In this document: in pieces, positions 17,365 through 26,685 of the stretch
Position numbering within the stretch: position 1 is the first letter of the stretch
How the letters are laid out: the number at the start of each line of letters is the position of its first letter
Source of the DNA: Flavobacterium sp. CFS9
GTDB taxonomy: Bacteria; Bacteroidota; Bacteroidia; Flavobacteriales; Flavobacteriaceae
Direction of reading: 5' to 3'
Length of the DNA: 64,000 nucleotides
Assembly (NCBI RefSeq): GCF_041154745.1
Contig: NZ_AP031573.1
Location: forward strand, 3,596,001 to 3,660,000
Translations under genes and position numbers: made by a program
Notes under the pieces: model-generated
Databases searched by the model: none
What the model saw: only the letters and a program-made list of their open reading frames with translations
Told to the model about the DNA's origin: nothing

Positions 17365-18277
17365 GATTTCTTAGTTTAGCTAGTTCTTCGAATAATTCTT
17401 TTTCTTGTGCAGACAGTCGGGTTGGAATTTTTATAGTGTAAGTAATGTATAAATCACCAAACTGATTCTCTTTTTTGTACACCGGAAAGCCTTTACCTTT
17501 TAATTTCACTTTGGTTCCGGGCTGAGTTTCGGCAGGGACTTTTATTTTTACTTTTCCGTCAAAAGTCTTTACAAAAATTTCTCCACCTAAAATGGCGGTG
17601 TATAAATCCAGTTCAACATCAGCATATAAATTATTGCCTTCCCGCTTAAAGTCGGAATCATTATCAATTAAAAAAGTGATGTATAAATCGCCATTCGGAC
17701 CACCATTTGCGCCGGGTGCGCCATGATTTGGAATTTTGATAATCTGCCCGTTTTCGACTCCGGCCGGAATCGTGATTCGGATATTTTTTCCATTCACAGT
17801 TAGATTCTGTTTATGAGTTGTGTAAGCGGAGGCTAAATCTAGTTGTAATTCGGCATTAAAATCCTGACCTCTGTATTTTGCCTGACCTCTGGAGCTTCTT
17901 CCTGAAGAACCGTACATAGAATTGAAGAAATCAGAGAAATCACTTTCGGAAAAGTTTCCGCCGCCAAAATCAGTGTAGCTTTGATTGCCTTGCTGTTGTC
18001 TGGAATATTGCTGTTGGTTAGGATCGTAACCTGCTTTTTCAAACTCGTCGGCATGTTTCCAGTCTTTTCCGTACTTGTCGTATTTTTTACGATTTTCCGG
18101 ATTACTTAAAACTTCGTTAGCCTCATTTATTTCTTTGAATTTCTTCTCCGCTTCCTTGTCATTGGGGTTTAAATCAGGATGGTATTTTCGTGCCAGTTTT
18201 CGATATGCCTTTTTGATTTCAGCTTCGGTCGCAGATTTTGTGATTTCTAATACTTTGTAATAATCAATATAATCCAT
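17354..18277 (-). CDS. cbpA: DnaJ-like co-chaperone CbpA
   Basis: The protein has a J-domain at 3-68 with the HPD motif at 33-35 (KYHPDLNP), then a Gly/Ser/Gln-rich linker (about 85-135). The two C-terminal substrate-binding beta domains (about 140-300) include [16 protein letters not shown] and [23 protein letters not shown]. The DnaJ zinc-finger cysteines are absent, which marks the CbpA (class II) type. It stimulates DnaK ATPase and may bind DNA. It is translationally coupled to cbpM. Confidence 0.93.
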   Translation of the reverse strand: MDYIDYYKVLEITKSATEAEIKKAYRKLARKYHPDLNPNDKEAEKKFKEINEANEVLSNPENRKKYDKYGKDWKHADEFEKAGYDPNQQQYSRQQQGNQSYTDFGGGNFSESDFSDFFNSMYGSSGRSSRGQAKYRGQDFNAELQLDLASAYTTHKQNLTVNGKNIRITIPAGVENGQIIKIPNHGAPGANGGPNGDLYITFLIDNDSDFKREGNNLYADVELDLYTAILGGEIFVKTFDGKVKIKVPAETQPGTKVKLKGKGFPVYKKENQFGDLYITYTIKIPTRLSAQEKELFEELAKLRNHEQ

Positions 18278-18730
18278 GGATTGAAAATTTAATAAATTAG
18301 CTATTTCGACTGGTGTTTTAAACAGCCGGAACAGAGGTGTGTTTTTTGATTTATTATTCTAAATTGAAAAATAATCGAAGTTCCGAGGTGTTCGATTTAC
18401 GATATGAGTTTAATTTTTAGTATCTCTCTTTGAAAGATTGAAGTTAGGAATAAGTTGCTAATTATCAAAACGATGTTTTTCGAATATTAAAAAAATAACA
18501 TTTACAAAGTTTCAGAAGTCCCCGATTGATTTGCAATAATAGAATTTGGAATTTTGAGTTTGGGATTTAGAATTTGCAGTTTTTGGCAGGTTTTTTGATT
18601 CCAAAAAAAGGCATAATATAGTGTTATAAAAGTCTTAAAGTTGTAGTGCTTAACTATATTATGTTATTTTTGTGATTCCAGATCCCGATTTTAAAATAAA
18701 TATAAAAGCCGATTCGATAATACTTTTTCA
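18278..18730. other. 453-bp intergenic region between divergent genes
   Basis: No gene or RNA is recognisable. The region separates cbpA (minus) from a secreted hypothetical gene (plus). It holds one good candidate promoter for the plus-strand gene at 18641-18672 and otherwise AT-rich sequence. Confidence 0.5.
18641..18672 (+). promoter_or_regulatory. Candidate Bacteroidota promoter for the gene at 18731
   Basis: A TTG at 18641-18643 is followed after 21 bp by TATTTTTG at 18665-18672, an exact TAnnTTTG -7 box. This leaves a 5' UTR of roughly 50 nt. The match is by consensus only. Confidence 0.5.
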
Positions 18731-19444
18731 ATGAAACACATTTTATTCTTCATATTATTTTTTACTGCTGTAACCGTATCGGCACAAAAGGAATTTGGAA
18801 CGAAATTCAAACCTATTGCGGCACCTAAATTCGGAGCAAAACCCAAAAAGACTCCAATTCCGGAAATAAAAGATCCTCAGAGTGAGAATCTGGACATGCC
18901 GGGGATTAAGACTCCTAATGTTTTTGATAATACCAGTATTACTACAAAATCTCAGTTTCAGATCGGAGCAGAAAAAAGCAAATTTACCATGTCTACCGAA
19001 ACTGATTTTGCCAATCCGGGAGATCGTTACGTACCCAAAATGGAGAAAGATTTAGACAAAGCGTTAAGAGATGCCGGTTTGAAAGAAGGACGCGGAACAT
19101 TAATAAAAAGAAATATCTCTCTGGGAGATTTTAGAACAAAATCACAATATTTCATTGTAAAATTAAGAGACTTTGGAGCTATTGACGGCGATTTGGTAAA
19201 AGTTTCATCCAATGATGCCGTAATTGCCAGCCAGATATTATTGGGTTCCAACTTTAAAGAAGTAAAAATAAACCTCGCAGCAGGGTTTAATAAATTAGAT
19301 TTTGAAGCTCTAAATATTGGAACATTAGGCGGAAACACTGCAGAAATTCAAGTCTACGACGATAAAGGACAATTGGTAACCAATGATTACTGGGATAACC
19401 TTGCCGCAGGATTTAAGGCTTCGATTGTTGTGACGAAAGAGTAG
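18731..19444 (+). CDS. Exported hypothetical protein, 237 aa
   Basis: A clean signal peptide (MKHILFFILFFTAVTVSAQ) is followed by a Lys/Pro-rich segment (KFGAKPKKTPIPEIKDP) and then a beta-rich C-terminal domain (about 110-237) with YFIVKLRDFGAIDGDLVKV and GGNTAEIQVYDDKGQLVTND. No catalytic motif is visible and I do not recognise the family. The C-terminal domain looks like a small beta-sandwich, but no sorting signal can be assigned. It is followed by a tandem repeat array. Confidence 0.78.
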   Translation: MKHILFFILFFTAVTVSAQKEFGTKFKPIAAPKFGAKPKKTPIPEIKDPQSENLDMPGIKTPNVFDNTSITTKSQFQIGAEKSKFTMSTETDFANPGDRYVPKMEKDLDKALRDAGLKEGRGTLIKRNISLGDFRTKSQYFIVKLRDFGAIDGDLVKVSSNDAVIASQILLGSNFKEVKINLAAGFNKLDFEALNIGTLGGNTAEIQVYDDKGQLVTNDYWDNLAAGFKASIVVTKE

Positions 19445-19713
19445 TTTTTTTAAGGTGCTAAGGTACTGAGATGCTAAGGTCCTAAGCTTCCTAAAAAGTG
19501 ATGACTACTTGATTATTGGGTAACCATGTAATAGTTTTTTAAGGGGCTGAGATGCTAAGGCTCTGAGCTTTCTAAATAGTGATAACTACTTGATTATCGA
19601 GGTAACCATGCAATTGTTTTTTTAAGGTGCTAAGAGGCTAAGTAGTTAAAGTTCTAAGTCTTGATAAAAAAAACTTAGAACCTTAGTATCTCAGTACCTC
19701 AGTACCTCAGAAC
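19443..19713. repeat. Tandem ~82-90-bp repeats plus inverted CTAAG/CTGAG stutter
   Basis: Two long units (from about 19443 and 19533) share AAGGTGCTAAG-type text, a GTGATGACTACTTGATTAT segment and a GTAACCATG segment. A third, shortened unit starts near 19615. They end in an inverted section in which AGTTCTAAGT (about 19648) and ACTTAGAACC (about 19673) can pair. The basic stutter is G-CTAAG-G/CTGAG-A. The array lies in the gap where a plus-strand and a minus-strand gene converge. Confidence 0.7.
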
Positions 19714-19718
19714 CTTTC

Positions 19719-20246
19719 CTAGAACGGATCCGCTGTCACTCTAAATTTCATTTCTGCTTTTACGGTTACATCTTTGGTAAGCGTTTCTTTCAGAGTAACT
19801 TTTGTTCTGATCTTGTATTTATCTGCTTTAATGTACTGGTCCAGTCTTGCATCGGTACAAATTAAATCAATACTATTAGTGGAGGCATTGATATTATCCT
19901 GATAAGCCAATTCGATTTCATCAGAATCTGTGGTAGAGATATACAAATGAACCGATTTTAAAAACGTGAATGTTTTGTCGGTTGGATTTGTGATCATCAG
20001 TTTCAGCGATTTCAGTTTAACATCTTTTACTAAACTGGCTTTGGTTTTATTGTTCTCAAACTCGGCAGAAGAATTTGTAGTGACATCCGGAGTGATAATT
20101 TCCGAAGGCAAATTGATAGGGGAAGTGCTCTTAATCTGAATCGAAGTTTCATTTGAAATAGTAAAAGTCAGTAAGTCATCTACAGCATCACACGAGCTTA
20201 AAAACAAAGATAAAAACAGAGAAAGGGCAATTAATTTTGATTTCAT
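19719..20246 (-). CDS. Hypothetical lipoprotein, 175 aa
   Basis: The start MKSKLIALSLFLSLFLSSC is a lipoprotein signal with lipobox Cys at 19. The remaining 155 residues are Thr/Ser/Lys-rich and probably beta-structured (LKLMITNPTDKTFTFLKSVHLYIST, EIELAYQDNIN). No known motif is visible. It is flanked on both sides by CTAAG/CTGAG-type inverted repeats (19443-19713 and 20293-20400), unusual for a single small gene. Confidence 0.78.
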   Translation of the reverse strand: MKSKLIALSLFLSLFLSSCDAVDDLLTFTISNETSIQIKSTSPINLPSEIITPDVTTNSSAEFENNKTKASLVKDVKLKSLKLMITNPTDKTFTFLKSVHLYISTTDSDEIELAYQDNINASTNSIDLICTDARLDQYIKADKYKIRTKVTLKETLTKDVTVKAEMKFRVTADPF

Positions 20247-20292
20247 AGTTAAATTTTAATTGGGTTTTTCGTTACGTACGAAATAAATTGTT

Positions 20293-20400
20293 TTTTGGAT
20301 TTTTTGCGAAGATACTAAGTTGTCAAGATTCTGAGAGGCTAAGTTTTTATTTTTATAGTAAAAAAGAACCTCAGAATCTTAGTAACTCAGCCCCTTAGAA
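20293..20400. repeat. Inverted CTAAG/CTGAG repeat upstream of guaA
   Basis: A left arm containing AAGATTCTGAGAGGCTAAG and a right arm containing CTCAGAATCTTAGTAACTC are complementary over a core of about 13 bp (AGATTCTGAG) and more loosely beyond it. The centre is T/A-rich. It belongs to the same family as the array at 19443-19713. Confidence 0.6.
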
Positions 20401-20451
20401 ACTTTCGAGAAAAAAAATAAAATTCCATTTTTCAAATTCGAATATAAAAAG

Positions 20452-20459
20452 TACTTTTG
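20452..20459 (+). promoter_or_regulatory. Candidate -7 box immediately upstream of guaA
   Basis: TACTTTTG matches TAnnTTTG and ends three nucleotides before the guaA ATG at 20463. If used, transcription would begin at or within a few bases of the start codon, giving a leaderless or near-leaderless mRNA. A TTTTTC at about 20428-20433 is a weak -33 candidate. Confidence 0.35.
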
Positions 20460-20462
20460 CGC

Positions 20463-21992
20463 ATGCAACACAACGTACTTATTTTAGATTTCGGATCGCA
20501 ATATACTCAGCTTATTGCGCGTAGAGTTCGCGAATTAAATATATTCTGCGAAATTTTTCCTTACAATCACTTTCCTAGTGATTTATCACCTTATAAAGCC
20601 GTAATTTTAGGAGGAAGCCCTTTTTCTGTTCGTGCAGAAGATGCTCCACATCCTGATTTATCTCAAATTCGAGGCAAGCTCCCTATGTTAGCAGTTTGTT
20701 ACGGAGCACAATACTTAGCTCATTTTAGTGGAGGTGAAGTAGCTGCTTCGAACACCAGAGAATATGGAAGAGCTAATTTGTCTTATATTAAAGAGAATGA
20801 AGTTTTCTTCAACGGAGTTTCTGAAAACAGCCAGGTTTGGATGAGCCATAGTGATAGTATCAAAGCTTTACCAACCAATGCTGTAAAATTAGCCAGTACA
20901 CATGATGTGGAATTTGCCGCTTATAAAATTGAAGGCGAAACTACTTATGCTATTCAGTACCACCCTGAAGTTTTTCACTCTACTGACGGGTCAAAAATGC
21001 TGAAAAACTTTTTAGTGGATATCGCTGACGTTCCTCAGAATTTTACGCCAAATGCTTTCGTAGAAGAAATGGTGGGAGAATTAAAAGAGAAGTTAGGGAA
21101 TGATAAAGTAGTTTTAGGATTGTCAGGAGGAGTAGATTCAACCGTAGCGGCTGTTTTACTGAATCAGGCAATTGGAAAAAACTTATACTGTATTTTTGTA
21201 AATAACGGTTTACTTCGTAAAAACGAATTCCAGAAGGTATTAGATCAATACAAAGGAATGGGATTAAACGTAAAAGGAGTAGATGCAGGCGATCGTTTTC
21301 TGTCTGAATTAGCAGGAATCAGTGATCCTGAAACTAAACGTAAAACAATTGGTCGTGTATTTATCGAAGTTTTTGATGATGAGTCACACTTAATCGAAGA
21401 CGTAAAATGGCTGGCACAGGGAACTATTTATCCTGATGTAATTGAGTCAGTTTCGGTAAAAGGACCATCGGCAACCATTAAATCGCACCATAATGTGGGT
21501 GGATTGCCGGATTATATGAAACTACAGATCGTAGAGCCGCTTCGAATGCTGTTCAAAGACGAAGTTCGAAGAGTAGGAGCTACTTTAGGAATAGATCCTG
21601 AGTTATTAGGAAGACACCCTTTCCCTGGACCAGGATTATCCATCAGAATTTTAGGAGATATTACTCCGGAGAAAGTTCAGATTTTACAAGACGTAGATGC
21701 AGTTTTTATCGACGGATTAAAATCTTGGGGATTGTATGACAAAGTTTGGCAGGCAGGAGCAATTTTGCTTCCGGTAAACAGTGTTGGTGTAATGGGCGAT
21801 GAGCGTACTTACGAAAAAGTAGTAGCGCTTAGAGCTGTAGAATCAACAGATGGTATGACGGCCGACTGGGTTCATTTACCGTATGATTTCTTAATGAAAG
21901 TGTCTAACGATATTATCAATAAAGTAAAAGGCGTGAATCGTGTGGTTTACGATATCAGCTCAAAACCACCAGCAACAATTGAGTGGGAATAG
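20463..21992 (+). CDS. guaA: GMP synthase (glutamine-hydrolysing)
   Basis: GuaA converts XMP to GMP using ATP and glutamine. The class I amidotransferase domain has the nucleophile Cys79 in AVCYGAQYL and the His/Glu pair in YHPEVFH. The ATP-pyrophosphatase P-loop is LSGGVDST at about 220-227, and the C-terminal dimerisation domain has [13 protein letters not shown] and ends [11 protein letters not shown]. The start [17 protein letters not shown] at 20463 is the family N-terminus; an in-frame TTG two codons earlier is unlikely. It ends in a strong terminator at 22005-22041. Confidence 0.98.
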   Translation: MQHNVLILDFGSQYTQLIARRVRELNIFCEIFPYNHFPSDLSPYKAVILGGSPFSVRAEDAPHPDLSQIRGKLPMLAVCYGAQYLAHFSGGEVAASNTREYGRANLSYIKENEVFFNGVSENSQVWMSHSDSIKALPTNAVKLASTHDVEFAAYKIEGETTYAIQYHPEVFHSTDGSKMLKNFLVDIADVPQNFTPNAFVEEMVGELKEKLGNDKVVLGLSGGVDSTVAAVLLNQAIGKNLYCIFVNNGLLRKNEFQKVLDQYKGMGLNVKGVDAGDRFLSELAGISDPETKRKTIGRVFIEVFDDESHLIEDVKWLAQGTIYPDVIESVSVKGPSATIKSHHNVGGLPDYMKLQIVEPLRMLFKDEVRRVGATLGIDPELLGRHPFPGPGLSIRILGDITPEKVQILQDVDAVFIDGLKSWGLYDKVWQAGAILLPVNSVGVMGDERTYEKVVALRAVESTDGMTADWVHLPYDFLMKVSNDIINKVKGVNRVVYDISSKPPATIEWE

Positions 21993-22004
21993 TACTATTT
22001 TTTA

Positions 22005-22041
22005 AAATTAAGGCGTTACATTTGTAACGCCTTAATTTTTT
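22005..22041 (+). terminator. guaA: guaA terminator
   Basis: AAATTAAGGCGTTACA (22005-22020) is perfectly complementary to 22023-22038, and the stem runs into a T-tract. This is a very strong intrinsic terminator. Confidence 0.95.
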
Positions 22042-22055
22042 TAAACCTACTATTT

Positions 22056-23975
22056 ATGAGAGAATTTTTAACGATTTCTCTTGTGTTTGTTTTGTCTTTT
22101 AACAAAATAACTGCGCAAGATTCAATTATTGAGCATCGGATTCAAAAGGGGGAAACTGCTTACTTTATTGCCCAAAAGTACAAGGTTTCAGTAGAAGAAA
22201 TTTACAGACTCAACCCCGAATCGCAAAACGGAATCAAGGACGATCAACTGATTAAGATTCCAGTCCATTCCTCTGAAAAACCAAATTCCGGCCAGCACAT
22301 TGCTCACGTTGTTGGCGCAAAGGAAACCCTTTTTGGTTTAGCAAAACAGTATAACATTTCGGTGGAAATTCTTCAGAATGCTAATCAGGCGATTCTTACC
22401 AACGGACTTCAGATTGGTCAGGAATTAATGATTCCGCAAGGTTCCGGAGATCTTTCTCAAACTGAAAGTACAATTTCTTCAAAAGTCAGCCATCAGGTTG
22501 TGGCAAAAGAATCTTTATTTAGTATTGCGAGACAGTATAATGTTTCGGTTTTGGATTTGGAAAATCTGAATAAAAATCTTCTTCAAAACGGATTGCAAGT
22601 CGGACAGACTATTGCGATTCCGAATAAACGAAAAACTTTAGACGGAAGAGTTCGCGTGATTAATCAGGAAACTGTTTTTCATATGGTCGAGCCTAAGGAA
22701 ACGAAGTTTTCTATAGCTAAAAAGTATGGAATTTCGATTGATCAATTGGAATCTCAGAATCCTGAAATCGTCAACGGACTGATTGTGGGAAATAAACTGG
22801 CAATTAATACAAAAGGTATAAAACCGACAAATGAAAGCGAAGAGCTTATGATTGCGCTGGCCGAAAAGCAGGTAGTAGTGGAAAAAACAAAAGCCAAAAC
22901 AGTCGAATTGGAAGATTTGAAAGACCGTTTGGTTGTTCAGAAAGAAATGAATCAGAAGATTATAAAAATTAATGATTTGAAAGTCAATCTAAATGATATG
23001 AACGGCTCTAAAGAAAATTCTGTTGAAAAATTGCGATTGGTGCTGGAGGCTAATAAAAATGTGCAGGATGTTTTAATGGCCAAACTGGATTCGCTGGTTC
23101 GTACGATGAATGAGGATCTTGTTGATTTGAAAAGACTGGACGTTTTAAATGTTGACGAATCAAAAAGATTGGAAAAACAGTCGTATGAAAGTATTGGGAA
23201 AACCAATGAATTATCGTCTCAGTTAAAAAAAGAGTTAGCTGAAAACCGAAAAGCGTATGCCGGTTTAATGCATAAAGTCGAAAAAATTGCTGTAGCCGAA
23301 AATCAGGAATACAAGAAAAAAATCCGCGAAAGCGAAAAAAATAACAATCCTGCTTCATTGCAACAACGTCTTTCACTGGAAGAAATAAAGCAGTACCAAA
23401 CAGAACAGGAGCAAGGTGATGCGAAGAACCAGCTCTTGATTGCTAAAATTGATTCGCTGGATAATCAGAAGAAGATCGAAGTGAAGAGACACATTAGTAA
23501 AGCATCTTACTACAGCATGGAAGCCCGAAATTTTGACGATAAAGTGGCTTTGCTGAAGTTGAAAAAGTATCAGGATCAGGCGATTAAAAATCAGAAGAAA
23601 AATGGAGTGACTGATGATTCAAAAAACCTTTCATCAGAAGAAATGAAACAGGAGTTAAAGGAAAATCCGCTTAAAAGGGACAAAACGATAAAGGTGGAAG
23701 TTTTTGATAATCTTCACGGAGTTTCAAACGGCTATTACTTAGTTTTAGGTATATTTACAGACGCAACGCTAAGGGATAAGCTCATTATGAAACTCATTGA
23801 TTCCGGCGATTTTAACGCCAGTTTCTTTTTTAATATTAACAGTCTTTCGTACTATGTATACTCCGACAAGTACCAAAATATGGAAGAAGTACTATATCAA
23901 TGCAAGAAAAAAGAGGAAGATGAGTTATATAAAGAGGTGAGTATTGCTAAGGTCGAGATTGATCTTAGAGAATAA
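22056..23975 (+). CDS. Exported LysM-repeat protein with coiled coil and SPOR-like C-terminus
   Basis: A signal peptide ends at KITAQ. Four LysM modules follow (about 25-70, 80-127, 143-190 and 208-252), each with the KxxETxFxIAxxYxVSxxxLxxxNP pattern; LysM binds the N-acetylglucosamine-containing peptidoglycan backbone. Residues 260-540 are Lys/Glu-rich and predicted coiled coil. The last 90 residues (GYYLVLGIFTDATLRDKLIMKL.. YYVYSDKY) look like a SPOR-type peptidoglycan-binding domain. A structural or cell-wall-anchoring role in the periplasm is inferred. A second LysM protein lies 94 bp downstream. Confidence 0.87.
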   Translation: MREFLTISLVFVLSFNKITAQDSIIEHRIQKGETAYFIAQKYKVSVEEIYRLNPESQNGIKDDQLIKIPVHSSEKPNSGQHIAHVVGAKETLFGLAKQYNISVEILQNANQAILTNGLQIGQELMIPQGSGDLSQTESTISSKVSHQVVAKESLFSIARQYNVSVLDLENLNKNLLQNGLQVGQTIAIPNKRKTLDGRVRVINQETVFHMVEPKETKFSIAKKYGISIDQLESQNPEIVNGLIVGNKLAINTKGIKPTNESEELMIALAEKQVVVEKTKAKTVELEDLKDRLVVQKEMNQKIIKINDLKVNLNDMNGSKENSVEKLRLVLEANKNVQDVLMAKLDSLVRTMNEDLVDLKRLDVLNVDESKRLEKQSYESIGKTNELSSQLKKELAENRKAYAGLMHKVEKIAVAENQEYKKKIRESEKNNNPASLQQRLSLEEIKQYQTEQEQGDAKNQLLIAKIDSLDNQKKIEVKRHISKASYYSMEARNFDDKVALLKLKKYQDQAIKNQKKNGVTDDSKNLSSEEMKQELKENPLKRDKTIKVEVFDNLHGVSNGYYLVLGIFTDATLRDKLIMKLIDSGDFNASFFFNINSLSYYVYSDKYQNMEEVLYQCKKKEEDELYKEVSIAKVEIDLRE

Positions 23976-24069
23976 GCAATGCAGAAAAAACAAGTGGCAG
24001 GGATTTTGTTTTACAGAGAATTTTGTAACTTGTTTTTGAATTAGGAATTAAATTGTTTTAAGCTTTATT

Positions 24070-26184
24070 ATGAAATATTATTCAACATTATTGTCTCTGA
24101 TTTTTTTTGCAACCAGTTCCGCATTTTCACAAGAAAAGGTGGTGAAGTATACGGTTTCAAGCGGAGAAACTATTAACCAGATTGCTGTTAAATTTAAGGT
24201 TACGCCTTACGATATTTACTCGCTAAATCCGGATGCCAGAAATGGAGTAAAACCCAATACCGTTTTATTAATTCCGACAAGCGGTGCTAAAACAGCAGTT
24301 AAAAATGATGTTGCTCCGGTGAAAAGTTCAAATTCAGGAAAAACAATTACGCACGAAGTACAGCCAAAAGAAACTTTGTTTGGCATTGAGAAAAAATATA
24401 ATGTTACGGATGAAGCTTTAAAAGCAGCTAATCCTTTTTTGGTGAAAGATGGTTTGCAGATTGGACAAACTCTTGAAATTCCGTCAAAAGGAAGTGTGGT
24501 GAAAACAGCTGTTTCAGCTCCGGCAAAACCTAAATCGGCAACACCGGAAAAGTATGTTTACCATGATGTAGTGGCGAAAGAAACGAAATTTTCGATTGCA
24601 AAACAGTACGGAATGACCATTGAAGAATTAGAAAAACGTAACCCTGAAATTGTTTCAAACCTGCCAGTTGGTTATCGTCTGACGATCAAAGGAACTGCCC
24701 CTAAAACGCAAGCTTCTGCTCCGTCTGCGACGGCTGTTGTAAAACCGGCTGAAATTAAAAAAGCAGCGGAAACCCCGAAAAAAGCGGTTTCTTATATGGA
24801 GTATCAGGTAAAACCAAAGGAAACTTTTTATAGTTTAACGCATACTTTTCATATCACTCAGGAAGAATTAACGGCCTTAAATCCGGCACTTTCCGAAGGT
24901 GTAAAAGAGGGAATGGTTTTAAAAGTTCCGGCAGGATACGTGGCGCCAACACCAATTATGGTACACCAACAGCCTGCTGAAAAAGAAGTTGAAAAAAGTA
25001 TTGAAAAGACCATTGAAAAGCCAGTTGAAAATACGGGAGGCATTAAAGTGGTAGATAAAGTGAAATCTGAAACGGTTTCCGCAAATCCGGAAGTGGTGGA
25101 ACTGACTAAAAAAAGAGGGGAGAACGAACGTAAAAAATTAGTTTTATTATTGCCGTTCAATTTAGCGAAAATGCAGGGAGATACTATCAGTGCAGCCAGT
25201 AGAATTAAGAGTGATAAATTTTTGAACATGACGCTTGATTTTTATTCGGGAGCTTTAATGGCAATCGATTCAGCAAGAACTTTAAAGCTGCCAATTGATG
25301 TTGCAATTTATGATTCACAGGAAACGAAAAACAGTTCTAATGTTTCAGGTTTAATGAATCAGAATAAATTGCAGGATGCCAATGCTGTAATTGGGCCTTT
25401 TTATCAAAGTAATGCAGAATCTACTGCCAATACATTGCGCTTGTATAATATTCCTGTGATTTCTCCATTATCAAAAGACAAAGCCAACCCAATTGATAAT
25501 TTGTATCAAACGATTCCATCAAACGATGTGGTGCGAAATGCCGTTTTTGATTATATGAGAGGGAAAAATGGAAATATCGTTGCGGTTGTAGACAAAAAGA
25601 AAGAATCAGTGATCAGTTATATCAAACAAAATCAAAAAGGAGTTGTGTTTGCTAATCTGACTGAAACCGGAGCTCTGGACGTGGCCAATTTAAAAAGTCT
25701 GTTATTGCCTAACAGAATGAACTATGTCGTTATGGAATCGGCTAATACAGCAATGGTTAGAACGACTATAAAAGCTTTGACAGATGCTCAAAAAACCTGT
25801 CAGATACAGTTGGTAGTTTTAGAGCCAAACAGTACACTGGATTCGGACGAGATTAGTTTTGACAGTTTAATTAAGTTGAAATTGATGTATCCGTCCGTTA
25901 CCCGTGATAGTGATGAACAGTCTGTTTTGATTTTTGAAAAAGAGTACCGATTGAAAAATAAAGTAAATCCAAATACCTATGCTACAAGAGGATTTGATGT
26001 TACTTTTGATACCATGATGCGTTTGGTTCAGGGAAAAACCTATCAGGAAACAGCCGATTTAATGACAACAGAACAGGTTGACAATAAATTTCAATTTTAT
26101 AAAAAAGAGGATGGAGGACACGCAAACAAAGGTGTTTACATCTTATATTACGATAATGATTTAACTTTAAAAGTAGCAAATTAA
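24070..26184 (+). CDS. Exported LysM protein fused to a periplasmic-binding-protein-like domain
   Basis: After a signal peptide (SSAFSQ) come four LysM modules (about 25-70, 93-137, 160-205 and 243-290), a Lys/Glu linker, and a C-terminal domain of about 350 residues resembling type I periplasmic binding proteins (KLVLLLPFNLAKM, FYSGALMAIDSAR, AVIGPFYQSNAEST, IPVISPLSKD, GFDVTFDTMMRL). It may hold a ligand-binding domain against peptidoglycan; the ligand is unknown. It is paralogous to the upstream LysM protein in the repeat region. Its stop overlaps the osmC start by one base, so the two are translationally coupled. Confidence 0.88.
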   Translation: MKYYSTLLSLIFFATSSAFSQEKVVKYTVSSGETINQIAVKFKVTPYDIYSLNPDARNGVKPNTVLLIPTSGAKTAVKNDVAPVKSSNSGKTITHEVQPKETLFGIEKKYNVTDEALKAANPFLVKDGLQIGQTLEIPSKGSVVKTAVSAPAKPKSATPEKYVYHDVVAKETKFSIAKQYGMTIEELEKRNPEIVSNLPVGYRLTIKGTAPKTQASAPSATAVVKPAEIKKAAETPKKAVSYMEYQVKPKETFYSLTHTFHITQEELTALNPALSEGVKEGMVLKVPAGYVAPTPIMVHQQPAEKEVEKSIEKTIEKPVENTGGIKVVDKVKSETVSANPEVVELTKKRGENERKKLVLLLPFNLAKMQGDTISAASRIKSDKFLNMTLDFYSGALMAIDSARTLKLPIDVAIYDSQETKNSSNVSGLMNQNKLQDANAVIGPFYQSNAESTANTLRLYNIPVISPLSKDKANPIDNLYQTIPSNDVVRNAVFDYMRGKNGNIVAVVDKKKESVISYIKQNQKGVVFANLTETGALDVANLKSLLLPNRMNYVVMESANTAMVRTTIKALTDAQKTCQIQLVVLEPNSTLDSDEISFDSLIKLKLMYPSVTRDSDEQSVLIFEKEYRLKNKVNPNTYATRGFDVTFDTMMRLVQGKTYQETADLMTTEQVDNKFQFYKKEDGGHANKGVYILYYDNDLTLKVAN

Positions 26185-26585
26185 TGACATCAAAAGTAAC
26201 CTATTTAGGCGATTTAAGAACAAAATCAATCCATGTGCAATCCGGAAGTGAAATCATTTCGGATGCGCCTGTAGACAATAACGGAAAAGGAGAAGCTTTT
26301 TCTCCCACAGATACTGTTGCCAATGCTTTAGCGAGCTGTATGATGACGATTATGGGAATTAAAGCCCGTGATCTGAATGTAAATTTAATCGATTCAACTG
26401 CTGAAGTAACGAAAATAATGAATGCAGAACCGAGACGTATTGGAGCCATCGAAATTGCTTTTGAAATGAAAGGGGATGCCGATGAGAAAAGCAAAACCAT
26501 TTTGGAACGTGCGGCAATGACCTGTCCGGTTTTTTTAAGCCTGAATCCTGAAATTGAAAAGAAAATTACTTTTAACTGGAAGTAA
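26184..26585 (+). CDS. OsmC family peroxiredoxin-like protein
   Basis: OsmC/Ohr proteins reduce organic hydroperoxides with two cysteines. Here Cys52 (NALASCMMTIMG) and Cys114 (AAMTCPVFLSL) are both at the expected places in a 133-residue protein. It is probably cytoplasmic. It is co-transcribed with the LysM/PBP gene (TAATG overlap) and ends with EIEKKITFNWK. The last 30 bases, including the stop, reappear exactly at 31905-31934 beyond the accessory block. A terminator follows at 26618-26656. Confidence 0.92.
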   Translation: MTSKVTYLGDLRTKSIHVQSGSEIISDAPVDNNGKGEAFSPTDTVANALASCMMTIMGIKARDLNVNLIDSTAEVTKIMNAEPRRIGAIEIAFEMKGDADEKSKTILERAAMTCPVFLSLNPEIEKKITFNWK

Positions 26586-26586
26586 T
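26557..26586 (+). repeat. Direct repeat, left copy (3' end of osmC)
   Basis: This is a 30-bp stretch from the last nine codons and stop of osmC. An identical copy lies at 31905-31934, and the two bracket a 5.3-kb block with one minus-strand and four plus-strand exported-protein genes. The arrangement resembles an attachment-site duplication or insertion at a gene 3' end. Confidence 0.8.
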
Positions 26587-26617
26587 CTGAAGTATAAAAA
26601 GTAAAGAATATTTACAT

Positions 26618-26656
26618 TGCCCCCAAAAAAGTCAAACACTATTTGGGGGCATTTTT
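26618..26656 (+). terminator. Terminator after osmC
   Basis: TGCCCCCAAA (26618-26627) pairs with TTTGGGGGCA (26642-26651), a 10-bp stem followed by five T. It lies between the convergent osmC and type-B-sorted protein genes. Confidence 0.9.
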
Positions 26657-26685
26657 ATGGAAAGAAAAGTTAAATAATGACTTCT

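Noticed and set aside
20457..20462. TTG upstream start for guaA
   Set aside because: The conserved GuaA N-terminus begins at the ATG at 20463, and the TTG lies within the candidate -7 box.
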